A stretch of 17,725 nt of DNA from Actinomycetes bacterium (GTDB taxonomy: Bacteria > Actinomycetota > Acidimicrobiia > Acidimicrobiales > SZUA-35), in assembly GCA_024227975.1 (NCBI GenBank), contig JAAETV010000048.1, positions 1-17,725 of the forward strand. The letters run 5' to 3'. Below, one piece after another: positions 6,370-15,053 of this stretch. The notes below the pieces were generated by a model. That model did no database searches. It saw only the letters and a program-made list of their open reading frames with translations, and had not been told where the DNA came from. Within the stretch, counting starts at the first letter, position 1; every line of letters starts with the position of its first letter. Both the position numbers and the translations under genes were made by a program.

Positions 6370-7523
6370 TACCCGGGGTTGGCCAACGCAGCGAGCCGTT
6401 GGTCATAGCAATCGGCCATCACGGCCCAGTCGAAGCGGGCCATCTCAGCGGCCAACCCAGCCGTGGCCCGTCGCCGCTGATCGAGCTCAGCCAGGCATTC
6501 GACGAGGGCCGTTCCGAATTGGCCCGGTTCGTACAACACCGATGAGTGCCAGCGCCGAGGAATGATCTCGGGATAGCTGAGTCGATTGGGTAGGAGGGGC
6601 ACACAGCCGGCGGCTACCGCCTCAACGACTCCGATCCCGAAGTTCTCCTGGTGAGCACAGCTGGCTACGACATCGGCCGAAGTCACCAACCGTCGGTATT
6701 CATCAACGGGGAAGGGGCCGACGGCCACTACCCGCGACCCGAACCGGGCGACCAGACGATGGCGAGCCTCAACAGCCTGGGTACTGCCACCGGAAGGGTC
6801 GGCCCCGGCCAGGATCAGCTCGAAGGGCTGGCCAGCTGCTTCGAGCTTGACCAGGGCCCGCTCGAAGGCGGCCGGGTCCTTGTCGGCCTCCCATCGATGG
6901 GGCCACAACACTCTCGGTCCCCGATCCAGTCCCTCATCCTCGGCCACGACCCCTCCGACCGTTGAAGTAGCCGCCGAGGCAGAGGAGGTATTCAGCAAAG
7001 GTCCGAGATCGAGGCCAACAGGGAGGACCTCGAACCTGGCCAGCACTGGCTCGACGAAAGGTCGATGGGACTGGTCTGGCAGCTGGGCCACGAAGGCTGG
7101 CAGCCTCTCGGCCACTGCATCCCGGTGGTACTCGCTGTTGAACAACACAACGTCGGCCGCGCACCATGACAGCCAGTTCCGTAGCGCGGCCTCCTGATCG
7201 GAGCCGCTCGTCGTGGGGTAGACCAGCTGCGACTCGTGCTGGTAGACGGCAACCGGGGTCGCACCGAGCTGGCGGCGAGCCAAGCCCAAGAGGTGGGCCC
7301 CGTCGACCAGACCCGAGATCACCACGACATCGGGCTGGCCATGGCGATCAATCCAATCAATGACCTCGGCGGCCAGGGGGACGGCCCCGCCCCTCAGTCG
7401 CCAGCGCCACAATCGGCCAGGCAGACCAATGACGTGGACCTCATGGTTGCTGGCCCGCTGATAGCCCTCCGCCCACTGGCGGTGGGATCCATCGAGCCAG
7501 GGTTCGATCAGCAGGATCCGCAT
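6369..7523 (-). CDS. Glycosyltransferase, tRNA-queuosine alpha-mannosyltransferase-like (DUF3524/GTDC1 family)
   Basis: A 384-residue two-domain GT-B-type glycosyltransferase. The N-terminal half matches what I remember of the DUF3524 domain of animal GTDC1/QTMAN, which adds mannose to queuosine at tRNA-Asp position 34: IEPWLDGSH (6-14), LPGRLWRWRLR (34-44), YQHESQLVYP (94-103), ADVVLFNSEYHRDA (123-136). The C-terminal half has LWPHRWEADKDP (206-217) and the donor-site stretch from HQENFGIG (291) through EAVAAGCVPLLP (301-312) to LSYPEI (315-320). The ATG at 7523 follows a GGGGGGAG run and gives MRILLIEPW; an open frame further upstream enters alr and was not used. It starts 35 nt after alr, so it is probably the last gene of a nnr-alr unit. 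Family placement is strong; the substrate in this organism is inferred. A general GT4-type glycosyltransferase is the alternative. Confidence 0.82.
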   Translation of the reverse strand: MRILLIEPWLDGSHRQWAEGYQRASNHEVHVIGLPGRLWRWRLRGGAVPLAAEVIDWIDRHGQPDVVVISGLVDGAHLLGLARRQLGATPVAVYQHESQLVYPTTSGSDQEAALRNWLSWCAADVVLFNSEYHRDAVAERLPAFVAQLPDQSHRPFVEPVLARFEVLPVGLDLGPLLNTSSASAATSTVGGVVAEDEGLDRGPRVLWPHRWEADKDPAAFERALVKLEAAGQPFELILAGADPSGGSTQAVEARHRLVARFGSRVVAVGPFPVDEYRRLVTSADVVASCAHQENFGIGVVEAVAAGCVPLLPNRLSYPEIIPRRWHSSVLYEPGQFGTALVECLAELDQRRRATAGLAAEMARFDWAVMADCYDQRLAALANPG

Positions 7524-7558
7524 CGCTCCCCCCGGCGCTCCCCCGCCCCTCCCACCGC

Positions 7559-8656
7559 TCAAGCCGTGAGGTAGCGGCGCTCGACCCGAGATCCGATCAA
7601 GCACGGGATCTCATAGTTGATGGTGCCGAGGGCTTGGGCCAGGTCGTCGGCGGTGATGGTGGCTTCGCCCTGGCTGCCGATGAGGACCACCTCTTGTCCG
7701 GGGGCGACCCCATCGTCGCCACAGTCGACCATGGTCTGGTCCATGGTCACAGCCCCGACGAAAGGCCGGACCTTGCCACCGATGATGGCGGCCCCACCAC
7801 GGTTCCACAGGCCCCGGCGGAGGCCGTCGGCATAGCCGACTGGGATGCTGGCGATCGTGGTATCGGTCGCAACACTCTGGCTGTGGCTGTAGCTGATGGC
7901 CGTCCCGGCCGGGACCCGCTTGACGAAACCGACCCTGGTCTTCCAACTCAGTACCGGCCTCAATTCGACCCGATCAACCAAGGCTGGCCCCGGGTTCAAG
8001 CCGTACATGGCGATACCGGTCCGCACCACGTCGTGATGGCTGCGGGGGTGGGCGATCACGCCGGCGGAGTTGGCAGCATGTCGGCAGACAACCTCGATCT
8101 TGGCCCCTTCGAACTCGGCCAGGACCTCTTCGTATCGATCGAGCTGCTGGTTGGTCATGGGATGTTCGGGGTCATCAGCACAGGCCAGATGGGTCCACAC
8201 CGAACCCAGGGCCAACCGTCCCGATGACAAGATCTGACGGGCGATCTGGACCGCCTCGGCTGGTGAGGCCCCGACCCGGCCCATACCGGTGTCGACCTTC
8301 AGGTGGGTGCTCATACCTCCGACCCGGGCCGCGGCCATAGCCCCGGCCGGTGAGTACAGGGTCGGCTCCAGGCCAGCCCGGGCGGCGGCGTCGAACTCCT
8401 CGGGTGCTGGTTCCGACAACACCCAGATCGGCTCCCCAAACCCGGCCTCGCGCAGGACCAGGCCCTCGTTGACATGAGCCACCGCCAAGATCGAAGCCCC
8501 GGCGGCCAGTGCCGTATCGGCGACCTGGACGACCCCGTGACCATAGGCATCCGCCTTCACCACGGCACACAGTTCAGCCCCCGGAGCGAGAGCAGCCAAG
8601 GTCCTCACATTGGCGGCCAGGGCGCTCAGGTCGATGTCAACCCACGATCGGCTCAT
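7559..8656 (-). CDS. alr: Alanine racemase
   Basis: A 365-residue fold-type III PLP enzyme converting L-Ala to D-Ala for peptidoglycan. The PLP lysine is Lys34 in AVVKADAYGHG (31-41). The second catalytic base, Tyr256, sits in GTAISYSHSQ (251-260). LKVDTGMGRVG (119-129), HAANSAG (193-199), RTGIAMYGLNPG (212-223) and PVGYADGLRRG (272-282) are all typical. After the tyrosine the sequence is SHS rather than the common GxT. The frame continues upstream to 8701, but the ATG at 8656 overlaps the nnr stop as ATGA, follows a GGGGGGAA ribosome site and gives MSRSWVDIDLSALAAN, matching the family. It is therefore translationally coupled to nnr. Confidence 0.95.
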   Translation of the reverse strand: MSRSWVDIDLSALAANVRTLAALAPGAELCAVVKADAYGHGVVQVADTALAAGASILAVAHVNEGLVLREAGFGEPIWVLSEPAPEEFDAAARAGLEPTLYSPAGAMAAARVGGMSTHLKVDTGMGRVGASPAEAVQIARQILSSGRLALGSVWTHLACADDPEHPMTNQQLDRYEEVLAEFEGAKIEVVCRHAANSAGVIAHPRSHHDVVRTGIAMYGLNPGPALVDRVELRPVLSWKTRVGFVKRVPAGTAISYSHSQSVATDTTIASIPVGYADGLRRGLWNRGGAAIIGGKVRPFVGAVTMDQTMVDCGDDGVAPGQEVVLIGSQGEATITADDLAQALGTINYEIPCLIGSRVERRYLTA

Positions 8657-10098
8657 CCGTTCCCCCCCTCCATCGGGCGCATTCCACCGGAAGACGACCA
8701 CCTTGCCAGGTAGTGAGCCACTAGGGGTGGCAAGTCCCCAGCAACCAGCCCGATCCTGGATCCGTCAAGGGCGGCCCGACCGTGCAACTCGGCTCCCAAC
8801 CCGCCGGCTCGCAGGGGATCGAGACCGCCGGCCAATGCGGCTCCGACCAGGCCGGCCAGCACATCACCGGTACCGGCTGTTGCCAGCCGCTGGTCTCCGG
8901 CCGTCGAGATCAGAGCCTTCCCACCCGGTTCGACGACAACAGTGGTCGGTCCTTTGGCCACGATCACGGCCCCCAACCGGGCCGCTAGCTGGCGCACCTC
9001 GCGGAGGCGGTCAGGACCGGGGCGGTGACCGAGAAGACGAGCCAGCTCTCCGTCGTGGGGGGTCAACACGGCGGGAACCGTGCGCCCGGCCAACACCGAG
9101 GGGTCGGCCACGACGGCATCGATGGCGCCCCCGTCGAGCACGATCGGCAGCCCGACGGTGGCAGGTGCCCCGACCACGGCCCGGACCTCGGACCCCGTCA
9201 CCTCGTCCACGGTCAGGCCAGGCCCGATCACCAGCGCCCCGAAGCGCTCACAGCCGGCGATCACCTCAGCTGACCAACCAGCGCCGCCCGGCGAGTCGGT
9301 GCCACCGGACGAGGCCGTGTCCACCGGCCGCAGCACGGCCTCGATGGGAACAGGCGGAGTGGCCACCGCTAGGCCCGGGATGGACAAGCCGACATAGGAC
9401 GCCCCGGCCCGAGCGGCCCCGGCAGCAGCCAGGCAGGGGGCGCCGGGCATGGCCGGGCTCCCCCCGATGATCCAGATGGCCCGCTGCCACTTGTGGGTCG
9501 TCGATAATGGGTGGGGCCATCCTGTTTCGAGGTCGTCGGGGCCGAGTAGCCAGGCTTGGGCCCGGGAGCAGTCGAGCCCGATATCGGCCACCTCGACCCG
9601 TCCCGCCAACCCCCGACCGGGATGCAGCAACAGGCCAGGCTTGACGGCGGCGAAGGTGATGGTGGCCTCGGCGGCCAGGGGTTGGCCTGTGGCCTGACCG
9701 GTGAGCCCGTCGACCCCGGAGGGGATGTCGACGGCCAGGACGGGGGTGGCACCGACCAGGGGCGGCTCCCAGGTACCTCGAAAGCCAGTGCCATAGGCGG
9801 CGTCGATGACCAGGTCGGCGAGGGCGATCTCAGAGGGGGTGAGAGCGCCGGCGGCATCGGCCGTTACCAGCTGGCAGCGCACTCCTTGGCTCGTGAGGTA
9901 GTGAGCGGCCGAGCGGCCGTCGGCCCCATTGTTGCCCTTGCCGGCGATGATCAGGACCCGAGCCCCATAGCGTCGGCCCAGGAGGGCCACGGCGGCCCGG
10001 GCCACGGCCCAACCAGCCCGCTCGATAAGCTCCTCGACCGGCTCAGCAGCCTCGCCATCGATGGCCTGCATCTCGGCCGGGGTGATGATGGGGTCCAT
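8653..10098 (-). CDS. nnr: Bifunctional NAD(P)HX epimerase / ADP-dependent NAD(P)HX dehydratase
   Basis: A 481-residue metabolite-repair enzyme that epimerises and dehydrates the damaged hydrated cofactors NADHX and NADPHX. The N-terminal YjeF_N epimerase domain (about 1-200) shows the ITPAEMQAID start, AGKGNNGADGR (52-62), DAAYGTGFRG (99-108) and VDIPSGVDGLTG (123-134). The C-terminal ribokinase-like dehydratase domain (about 205-470) shows GGSPAMPGA (212-220), TPHDGELARLLG (346-357), AKGPTTVV (381-388) and ATAGTGDVLAGL (406-417), with the likely catalytic Asp412. The length fits the fused form. It is separated by 70 nt from glmS upstream and overlaps alr downstream by the ATGA. The holo-ACP synthase gene sometimes found next to nnr is absent. 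Confidence 0.94.
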   Translation of the reverse strand: MDPIITPAEMQAIDGEAAEPVEELIERAGWAVARAAVALLGRRYGARVLIIAGKGNNGADGRSAAHYLTSQGVRCQLVTADAAGALTPSEIALADLVIDAAYGTGFRGTWEPPLVGATPVLAVDIPSGVDGLTGQATGQPLAAEATITFAAVKPGLLLHPGRGLAGRVEVADIGLDCSRAQAWLLGPDDLETGWPHPLSTTHKWQRAIWIIGGSPAMPGAPCLAAAGAARAGASYVGLSIPGLAVATPPVPIEAVLRPVDTASSGGTDSPGGAGWSAEVIAGCERFGALVIGPGLTVDEVTGSEVRAVVGAPATVGLPIVLDGGAIDAVVADPSVLAGRTVPAVLTPHDGELARLLGHRPGPDRLREVRQLAARLGAVIVAKGPTTVVVEPGGKALISTAGDQRLATAGTGDVLAGLVGAALAGGLDPLRAGGLGAELHGRAALDGSRIGLVAGDLPPLVAHYLARWSSSGGMRPMEGGNG

Positions 10099-10168
10099 GG
10101 CGATCTCTCAGCTCGGTTCAGGCAATTCGGGACCGGTGGCGAGGCGGGGCCGGCATCCGGCGAGCCGC

Positions 10169-13100
10169 TCAGCCTTCGATCCAGTTGGCGGCGACATCGG
10201 AGATGGGGGCCGTCAACAGGTCGACGGTCGACACGTCGGCCAGCAGGTCCTCCCGGAAGGTCGGCTGGCGCTCGGTCACCACGTCGAACAGTTGGCGGTA
10301 GCGGTTGCGGTAGCCCTGGAGCACGGTGCGAGCGGTGGACGCCCCCAGGTTCTGGTTGAGCTGGAGGTGGCACAGGGTCAGGCCGGTCGTCTGCTCGTCC
10401 TTCACCTCCGGCACGATCAGCACCACCCTCCCGTCGGTTCCCACCGTGACGAAGGGTTCCCGCTCCACCACCACCCGGTGCTTGGTTCCCCTCAGGGTCG
10501 GGTCCTTGTCCACCCGGGAAGCAATCCCGGTGGCAACCCCACCCTTGTCGATCACATGGAGGCGCCCGTCGACATCGACCGCCCCCTCCACCCGGTAGCG
10601 GGTGTAGCCGACGACGCTGGCCACGGCCGGGCTGATGGCGGCCAGGGTCCGCAGTGAACGATAGCTGAGCCGATCCCGCGGGCAGCCGGTCCCGAGCACG
10701 GCCTGGATGACGGCGGCCTGGAGGAGGCTCTCGTCAGCCCGGCTGATCCCGACAGTGACGGTCTTGGCCTGGTGCTTGATGGCGTCGATGGGGCGGGTCA
10801 GCTCCTCGATGCAAGCGGTCAGGGCGGCGGCCAGATCCTCGACGACCACACCTGGGGTACCCACCTTGCCCATCTCGACCTGGTAGGAGTCGAGGGGGAC
10901 CTGCCGGGCCGCGAACCGCAGCAGGGCCGCCAGGCGGACGGCGGTCGACGCTTCGAGGTGGCCGTTGTAGCTCCCGGCTCGGAGGCCGTCGAAGAACTGG
11001 GCGGCATAGGGCTCGATTTCGGATCCGAACACCTCGAACCAGTCCTCGCTGGTAGCTCCGACGTGGCCCTCGATGGCGCCCCGGGCTTCCCGCAGGGGAC
11101 GGGCCGAGGCATCGATGGCGAGGGCTGCCTCGTAGCCGAAGAGATGACCGACGATGGTTGAGAGCACGAAGGCCAGCTTGGGATGAACTTCGGGTACCCC
11201 GATCACATCGAGGGCGGCCGAGAAACGGTGCTCGCCCTCGGTGGCGACCACGATAGGAGCGGCTTTGTGGGCCTTGAAGATGGCCACTTCCTTGGCCACA
11301 TCGTCGGCGTTGGATCCGGTGAGGCCGGCGGCACACACCAGGATCAGGGGCTCCGATGACAAGTCGATGTGTTTCTTGTCCTCGGTGATGTCGCAGGCGA
11401 TCGATTTGTAGCACAGCTCCGAGAGCTTGATCCTGACCTCGCGAGCAGCGACCGCATTGGCCCCATTGCCGACCATGGCCCAGTAGCGCCGGCTGGGAGC
11501 GTGCCGGCTGGCGGCCGTCCCGATCTGGGGTCGGAGGGCGAGGGTCTCGATCATGGCGTCGGGCAGGGCGACCAGCCCAGCCAATACCGCTTGGCGCTCA
11601 CGCGCCGGGGTCGTGACTCCCTGGATCTGATCGGCCAGGGCGTCGGCTAGGAGAAAACCGGCGGCGATCTGAGCGTAGAACGCCTTGGTCGAAGCCACCG
11701 ACATCTCGACGTCTCGCCCATCGGAGGTGTACAGCACCCCGTCGGCCTTGTCGACGAGGTCGCTGCCCCGCCGATTGACGATGGCAATGACCGAGGCTCC
11801 CCGGGAGCGGGCCAGGTCGACGGTGCGGTTGGTATCAGTGGTGGTCCCCGACTGGCTGATGGCGACGACGAGGGTGTCGCTCATGTCATCGCCGAGGTGG
11901 AACCCGGACAGCTCGGTGGCCGTGATGGGCTCGACCGGCACCTCGGCCCCGCTCAGGGCATCACCGATGGCAGAGGCCACGGCCTGGCCCGCAACCGCCG
12001 CCGTGCCCTGGCCGATGACCAGCACCCGCCGCACCCCACCCATCCGCGACCGCAGGGTTTCCGGCATGGTCTCGGCCGGGAGGTTGACGTTGTACGTGCC
12101 GTCGGACTCGACGAGGCGACCCCGCAGGGTCTTGCGGAATGACAGGGGCGACTCCGAGATCTCTTTCAACAGGAAGTGGGGGGCATCGCCCCGATCGATG
12201 TCGCGGGTGGTGACATCAGGGTCCTTCCACTCTTCGCCGATGGGAAGGGGGGTTCCGTCGTATGCGAACCGGGTGACCCCTCCGGCCTGGCCGGCCAAAG
12301 CTCCGCTGAGGCGCAGGATCTGGCCCTGGCTGGCTGTCGGGTTGTCGGGGTCGGCTGGAGTCTCACCGTCCATCCGGAGGTAGACGTCGGAGTCCTCCAC
12401 CACCCCGTAGGGCTCGGAGGCAACGACGAAGGCGTCCTCGGCCAGGCCCACGAACACTCCCTGGCCGCTTCCCCGCAGGGCAAGGTGGAGATCACCGGGA
12501 GCGGAGGCGGTGCTGATGCCGATGGCCACCGATCCTTCGAACTGGGCCACCGTGGAGCGGACGGCTTCGTCGAGGTCCAGGTCGGCTTCAAGGCCCCGGC
12601 TGACCATGGCGGGGATGACCTTGGCGTCGGTAGTGATCTCACTTGCGATCGAGAGCTGCTCAGCGGCGATCAGATCAGCGAAGTTGTCGACATCGCCATT
12701 GAGGACCGAGGTGACGTAGGGTCCGGTGTCGAGCACGGCCCCGGCAACCAGGGCCCCGTCTTCGTCGATCTCATCAGCTGCGATCTCGTCACTGTTGACA
12801 GGGTGGGCGTTTGGCTCGCTGATGATGCCGACCGAGGCCCAGCGGGTGTGGGCCAGGACCACGGCCTCGGCGTCGTCGCCTTCGAGGGCGAGGTGCAACA
12901 GCTCGTCGGACGCGATGGAGCGGCGCATGGCTGCGGTGTTGTCGCCGAGCTCACCGATCTCGGCTGCCGCCTTGTATACGAACCCTAGGTGACCGTCGGG
13001 GGCACGGACCGAACCGTCCTGGAACAGGGGGTCGATGGTGCGCTTCTCGGCCAGCACAACCACGCGATGTGAGCTGAGATCGAGGCCGTGGTTGCGGACC

Positions 13101-13627
13101 AATATGTGCAGGCCGGCCGAATCCCGACCTCGGACCTCGAGCCGATCGAGGTTGCTCAGAGCCTGCTGGATGCTGAAGAAGGCGGCCACGGCGGCCGGTG
13201 ACAGGTCGGTTCCACCGAGTTGGGTGACCTCCCGAGCAGCCCGCAGCCGGTCGCGTTCCAGGGACCAGGCCGCGTCTTTCAGGCGGACGAGGCTGGCATT
13301 GATGGTTTCCAGCTCGGGAAACTGGTCACCCTCTTCGTCGAGCAGGCGCTCGGCATCGTCGATGGCGTCGTTGATCTGACCGACAATGCCGGCGATGCCG
13401 GAGCTGAGGGATCGATCATTCAGTAGGGCCTGCAGCCCGGCCTCGCCCCGCAGCTCCCGGTCAACGGCCAGCAAGATGTCGACCTCTGACCCCGCCAGCC
13501 AGTTGAGATCCTGGTCGCCGGGCTTGGGCAGCATGGCTACGACCTCACCCAGCTGAGCCAGCAGCTGACTACCGTCCGGGATCGGCCGGTTCGAGCGACG
13601 ACGAACGATGGCAATGATTCCACACAT
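10169..13627 (-). CDS. glmS: Enlarged glutamine-fructose-6-phosphate aminotransferase-like protein (GlmS variant)
   Basis: An 1152-residue protein against about 610 for usual GlmS, which makes glucosamine-6-phosphate from fructose-6-phosphate and glutamine. The ATG at 13627 exposes Cys2 (MCGIIAIV), the glutaminase nucleophile, with GAAAGGA-like purines about 10 nt upstream. Glutaminase motifs: LEVRGRDSAG (163-172), AHTRWASVG (259-267), NAHP (273-276), LNGDVDN (309-315), TTDAKVI (332-338). A mostly helical insert occupies about 12-155. Linker KEISESP follows at 488-494. SIS1: SQSGTTTDT (591-599) and SVASTKAF (643-650). SIS2: Lys734, Glu737 and His753 have the spacing of E. coli Lys485, Glu488 and His504. 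HQAKTVTVG (952-960) matches the E. coli C-terminus AKSVTVE, so Lys955 is the counterpart of Lys603. About 190 residues of unknown function follow. Lies 34 nt after glmM. Function likely, specificity unproven. Confidence 0.83.
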   Translation of the reverse strand: MCGIIAIVRRRSNRPIPDGSQLLAQLGEVVAMLPKPGDQDLNWLAGSEVDILLAVDRELRGEAGLQALLNDRSLSSGIAGIVGQINDAIDDAERLLDEEGDQFPELETINASLVRLKDAAWSLERDRLRAAREVTQLGGTDLSPAAVAAFFSIQQALSNLDRLEVRGRDSAGLHILVRNHGLDLSSHRVVVLAEKRTIDPLFQDGSVRAPDGHLGFVYKAAAEIGELGDNTAAMRRSIASDELLHLALEGDDAEAVVLAHTRWASVGIISEPNAHPVNSDEIAADEIDEDGALVAGAVLDTGPYVTSVLNGDVDNFADLIAAEQLSIASEITTDAKVIPAMVSRGLEADLDLDEAVRSTVAQFEGSVAIGISTASAPGDLHLALRGSGQGVFVGLAEDAFVVASEPYGVVEDSDVYLRMDGETPADPDNPTASQGQILRLSGALAGQAGGVTRFAYDGTPLPIGEEWKDPDVTTRDIDRGDAPHFLLKEISESPLSFRKTLRGRLVESDGTYNVNLPAETMPETLRSRMGGVRRVLVIGQGTAAVAGQAVASAIGDALSGAEVPVEPITATELSGFHLGDDMSDTLVVAISQSGTTTDTNRTVDLARSRGASVIAIVNRRGSDLVDKADGVLYTSDGRDVEMSVASTKAFYAQIAAGFLLADALADQIQGVTTPARERQAVLAGLVALPDAMIETLALRPQIGTAASRHAPSRRYWAMVGNGANAVAAREVRIKLSELCYKSIACDITEDKKHIDLSSEPLILVCAAGLTGSNADDVAKEVAIFKAHKAAPIVVATEGEHRFSAALDVIGVPEVHPKLAFVLSTIVGHLFGYEAALAIDASARPLREARGAIEGHVGATSEDWFEVFGSEIEPYAAQFFDGLRAGSYNGHLEASTAVRLAALLRFAARQVPLDSYQVEMGKVGTPGVVVEDLAAALTACIEELTRPIDAIKHQAKTVTVGISRADESLLQAAVIQAVLGTGCPRDRLSYRSLRTLAAISPAVASVVGYTRYRVEGAVDVDGRLHVIDKGGVATGIASRVDKDPTLRGTKHRVVVEREPFVTVGTDGRVVLIVPEVKDEQTTGLTLCHLQLNQNLGASTARTVLQGYRNRYRQLFDVVTERQPTFREDLLADVSTVDLLTAPISDVAANWIEG

Positions 13628-13661
13628 GAGGTGGAGGTCCTTTCGCGTTGACTGGTCTCCC

Positions 13662-15047
13662 CTAGCTGGGGCCAACAAGGCGCTGAGCAGCACTCACCAG
13701 CTGTTTGCACGATTCATCAGCGATTCGCGGATCGACATGTTCGACCATGACTCTCAACAAGGGTTCGGTGCCCGAAGCTCTGACCAGAACCCGGCCATCG
13801 GCGCCAAAAAGAGCCTCTACCCGGCTGATCTCTTCGGCCATGCGGGCCACGAGCCCATCGTCTCGCTGGGGAAGACGAATGTTGTGGAGGATCTGGGGCA
13901 CCGTGGTCATGGCGTCGGCGGCCATGCGAGACAGGGGCACCCCAGCTCGCAGGATGGTGTCGGCCAGCTGAACTCCGGACAGTGCCCCGTCGCCCGTGGT
14001 GGCCAGATCACGACAGATGACGTGCCCCGACTGCTCACCTCCGAGGGAGAGGTGGCGGTCATCGAGGGCTTGGAGGACATAGCGATCGCCGACGGCGGTG
14101 GTAACGACTCCGATACCAGCCTCGGCCATGGCCCGATGGAATCCGAGGTTCGACATGACAGTGACAACGACGGTGTTGTGGCGGAGCTGGCCCCTCCCGG
14201 CCCAATCGACGGCCAGGAGAGCGAGCACCCGGTCACCGTCAACGACTGCGCCTTCATTGTCGACCGCGATCAGCCGGTCGGCGTCGCCGTCGAAAGCAAG
14301 CCCGAGGTCGGCGTTCCATCCAACAACGGCTTCGCTCAAGCGGGTGGGATCGGTCGAGCCGTAGCCATCATTGATGTTGATTCCGTTTGGGTCATCACCG
14401 ATGACGTGGATGGTGGCCCCCAGTGCCTTGAAGATCCGGGGCCCGTGACCTGAGGCAGACCCATTGGCGCAGTCCAACACAATGGTCAGCCCGTCAAGGG
14501 TTCGGCCTCCGATCGAGGCACAGACTTCGTCGATCCAACCGTCGATCCCACCGCTGGCGGCCAAGGTGCCAACGTCAGCTCCCGTCACCGTCGATCGGGG
14601 ATCGGACGACTCGCTGGACCCAGCATCGCCAGAGCCACCGTCGCCATAGCCACCTCCGAGGAGGGCGAAGTAGGCGGCCTCGATCCGGGTTTCGATGTCG
14701 TCGTCGAGCTTCAGGCCGCCGGGGGCGAACAACTTGATGCCGTTGTCGGCGAAGGGGTTGTGGGAGGCCGAGATCACGGCCCCTGGCCGGTTCAGGGAGG
14801 CCGAGGCCCAGGCCACGGCCGGACTCGGGACAACACCCAATAGTTCAACATCGGAACCAGCACTACAGATACCGGCCACCAGGGCCGCTTCGAGCATGGG
14901 ACCCGATCGGCGGGTGTCCCGCCCGATCACAAACCCATCAGCACCAAGAACCTCGACCGCGGCGCGACCAAGAGCCATGGCGACATCAGGTGTCAGCTCG
15001 GTGTTGGCCAGCCCACGAACGCCGTCGGTACCGAAGCGCAGGGCCAC
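13662..15047 (-). CDS. glmM: Phosphoglucosamine mutase
   Basis: A 461-residue alpha-D-phosphohexomutase that converts glucosamine-6-phosphate to glucosamine-1-phosphate on the way to UDP-GlcNAc. The start RFGTDGVRG (4-12) is typical of GlmM. The phosphoserine loop is ISASHNPFADNGIK (92-105), with Ser95 the phosphorylated residue. The metal-binding loop is DGDADR (253-258), the sugar-binding loop GGEQSGH (336-342), and the phosphate-binding loop RASGTEPLLRVM (423-434). A Gly/Ser/Asp-rich insert (about 131-150) is unusual and probably a surface loop. The start is GTG at 15047, only 6 nt after the rpsI stop and without a clear separate ribosome site, so coupling to rpsI translation is likely. 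It precedes glmS, which supplies its substrate. Confidence 0.96.
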   Translation of the reverse strand: MALRFGTDGVRGLANTELTPDVAMALGRAAVEVLGADGFVIGRDTRRSGPMLEAALVAGICSAGSDVELLGVVPSPAVAWASASLNRPGAVISASHNPFADNGIKLFAPGGLKLDDDIETRIEAAYFALLGGGYGDGGSGDAGSSESSDPRSTVTGADVGTLAASGGIDGWIDEVCASIGGRTLDGLTIVLDCANGSASGHGPRIFKALGATIHVIGDDPNGININDGYGSTDPTRLSEAVVGWNADLGLAFDGDADRLIAVDNEGAVVDGDRVLALLAVDWAGRGQLRHNTVVVTVMSNLGFHRAMAEAGIGVVTTAVGDRYVLQALDDRHLSLGGEQSGHVICRDLATTGDGALSGVQLADTILRAGVPLSRMAADAMTTVPQILHNIRLPQRDDGLVARMAEEISRVEALFGADGRVLVRASGTEPLLRVMVEHVDPRIADESCKQLVSAAQRLVGPS

Positions 15048-15053
15048 GGCGTA

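Noticed and set aside
8610..9470. Open plus-strand frame rich in Arg and Pro opposite nnr
   Set aside because: Composition is typical of a GC-rich shadow frame; nnr motifs cover the same bases on the other strand.
10147..10168. Short GCCGG-ATG-CCGGC hairpin after glmS as a terminator
   Set aside because: The stem is only 5 bp with no U-run, which is frequent by chance in GC-rich DNA; not enough to call.
10099..10168. A possible holo-ACP synthase gene between glmS and nnr, as seen in some Actinomycetota
   Set aside because: The gap is only 70 nt and holds no coding sequence, so the gene is simply absent here.
9556..10359. Open plus-strand frame across the nnr/glmS gap
   Set aside because: It spans the start of nnr and the end of glmS on the opposite strand; no domain seen, so treated as a shadow.
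12176..12988. Open plus-strand frame of about 270 codons inside glmS
   Set aside because: It is antisense to a gene with clear GlmS motifs, its product matches nothing I recognise, and long antisense frames are expected at this GC content.
13608..14453. Open plus-strand frame of about 281 codons across the glmM/glmS junction
   Set aside because: It is antisense to glmM, which has all four mutase loops; no recognisable domain or ribosome site.
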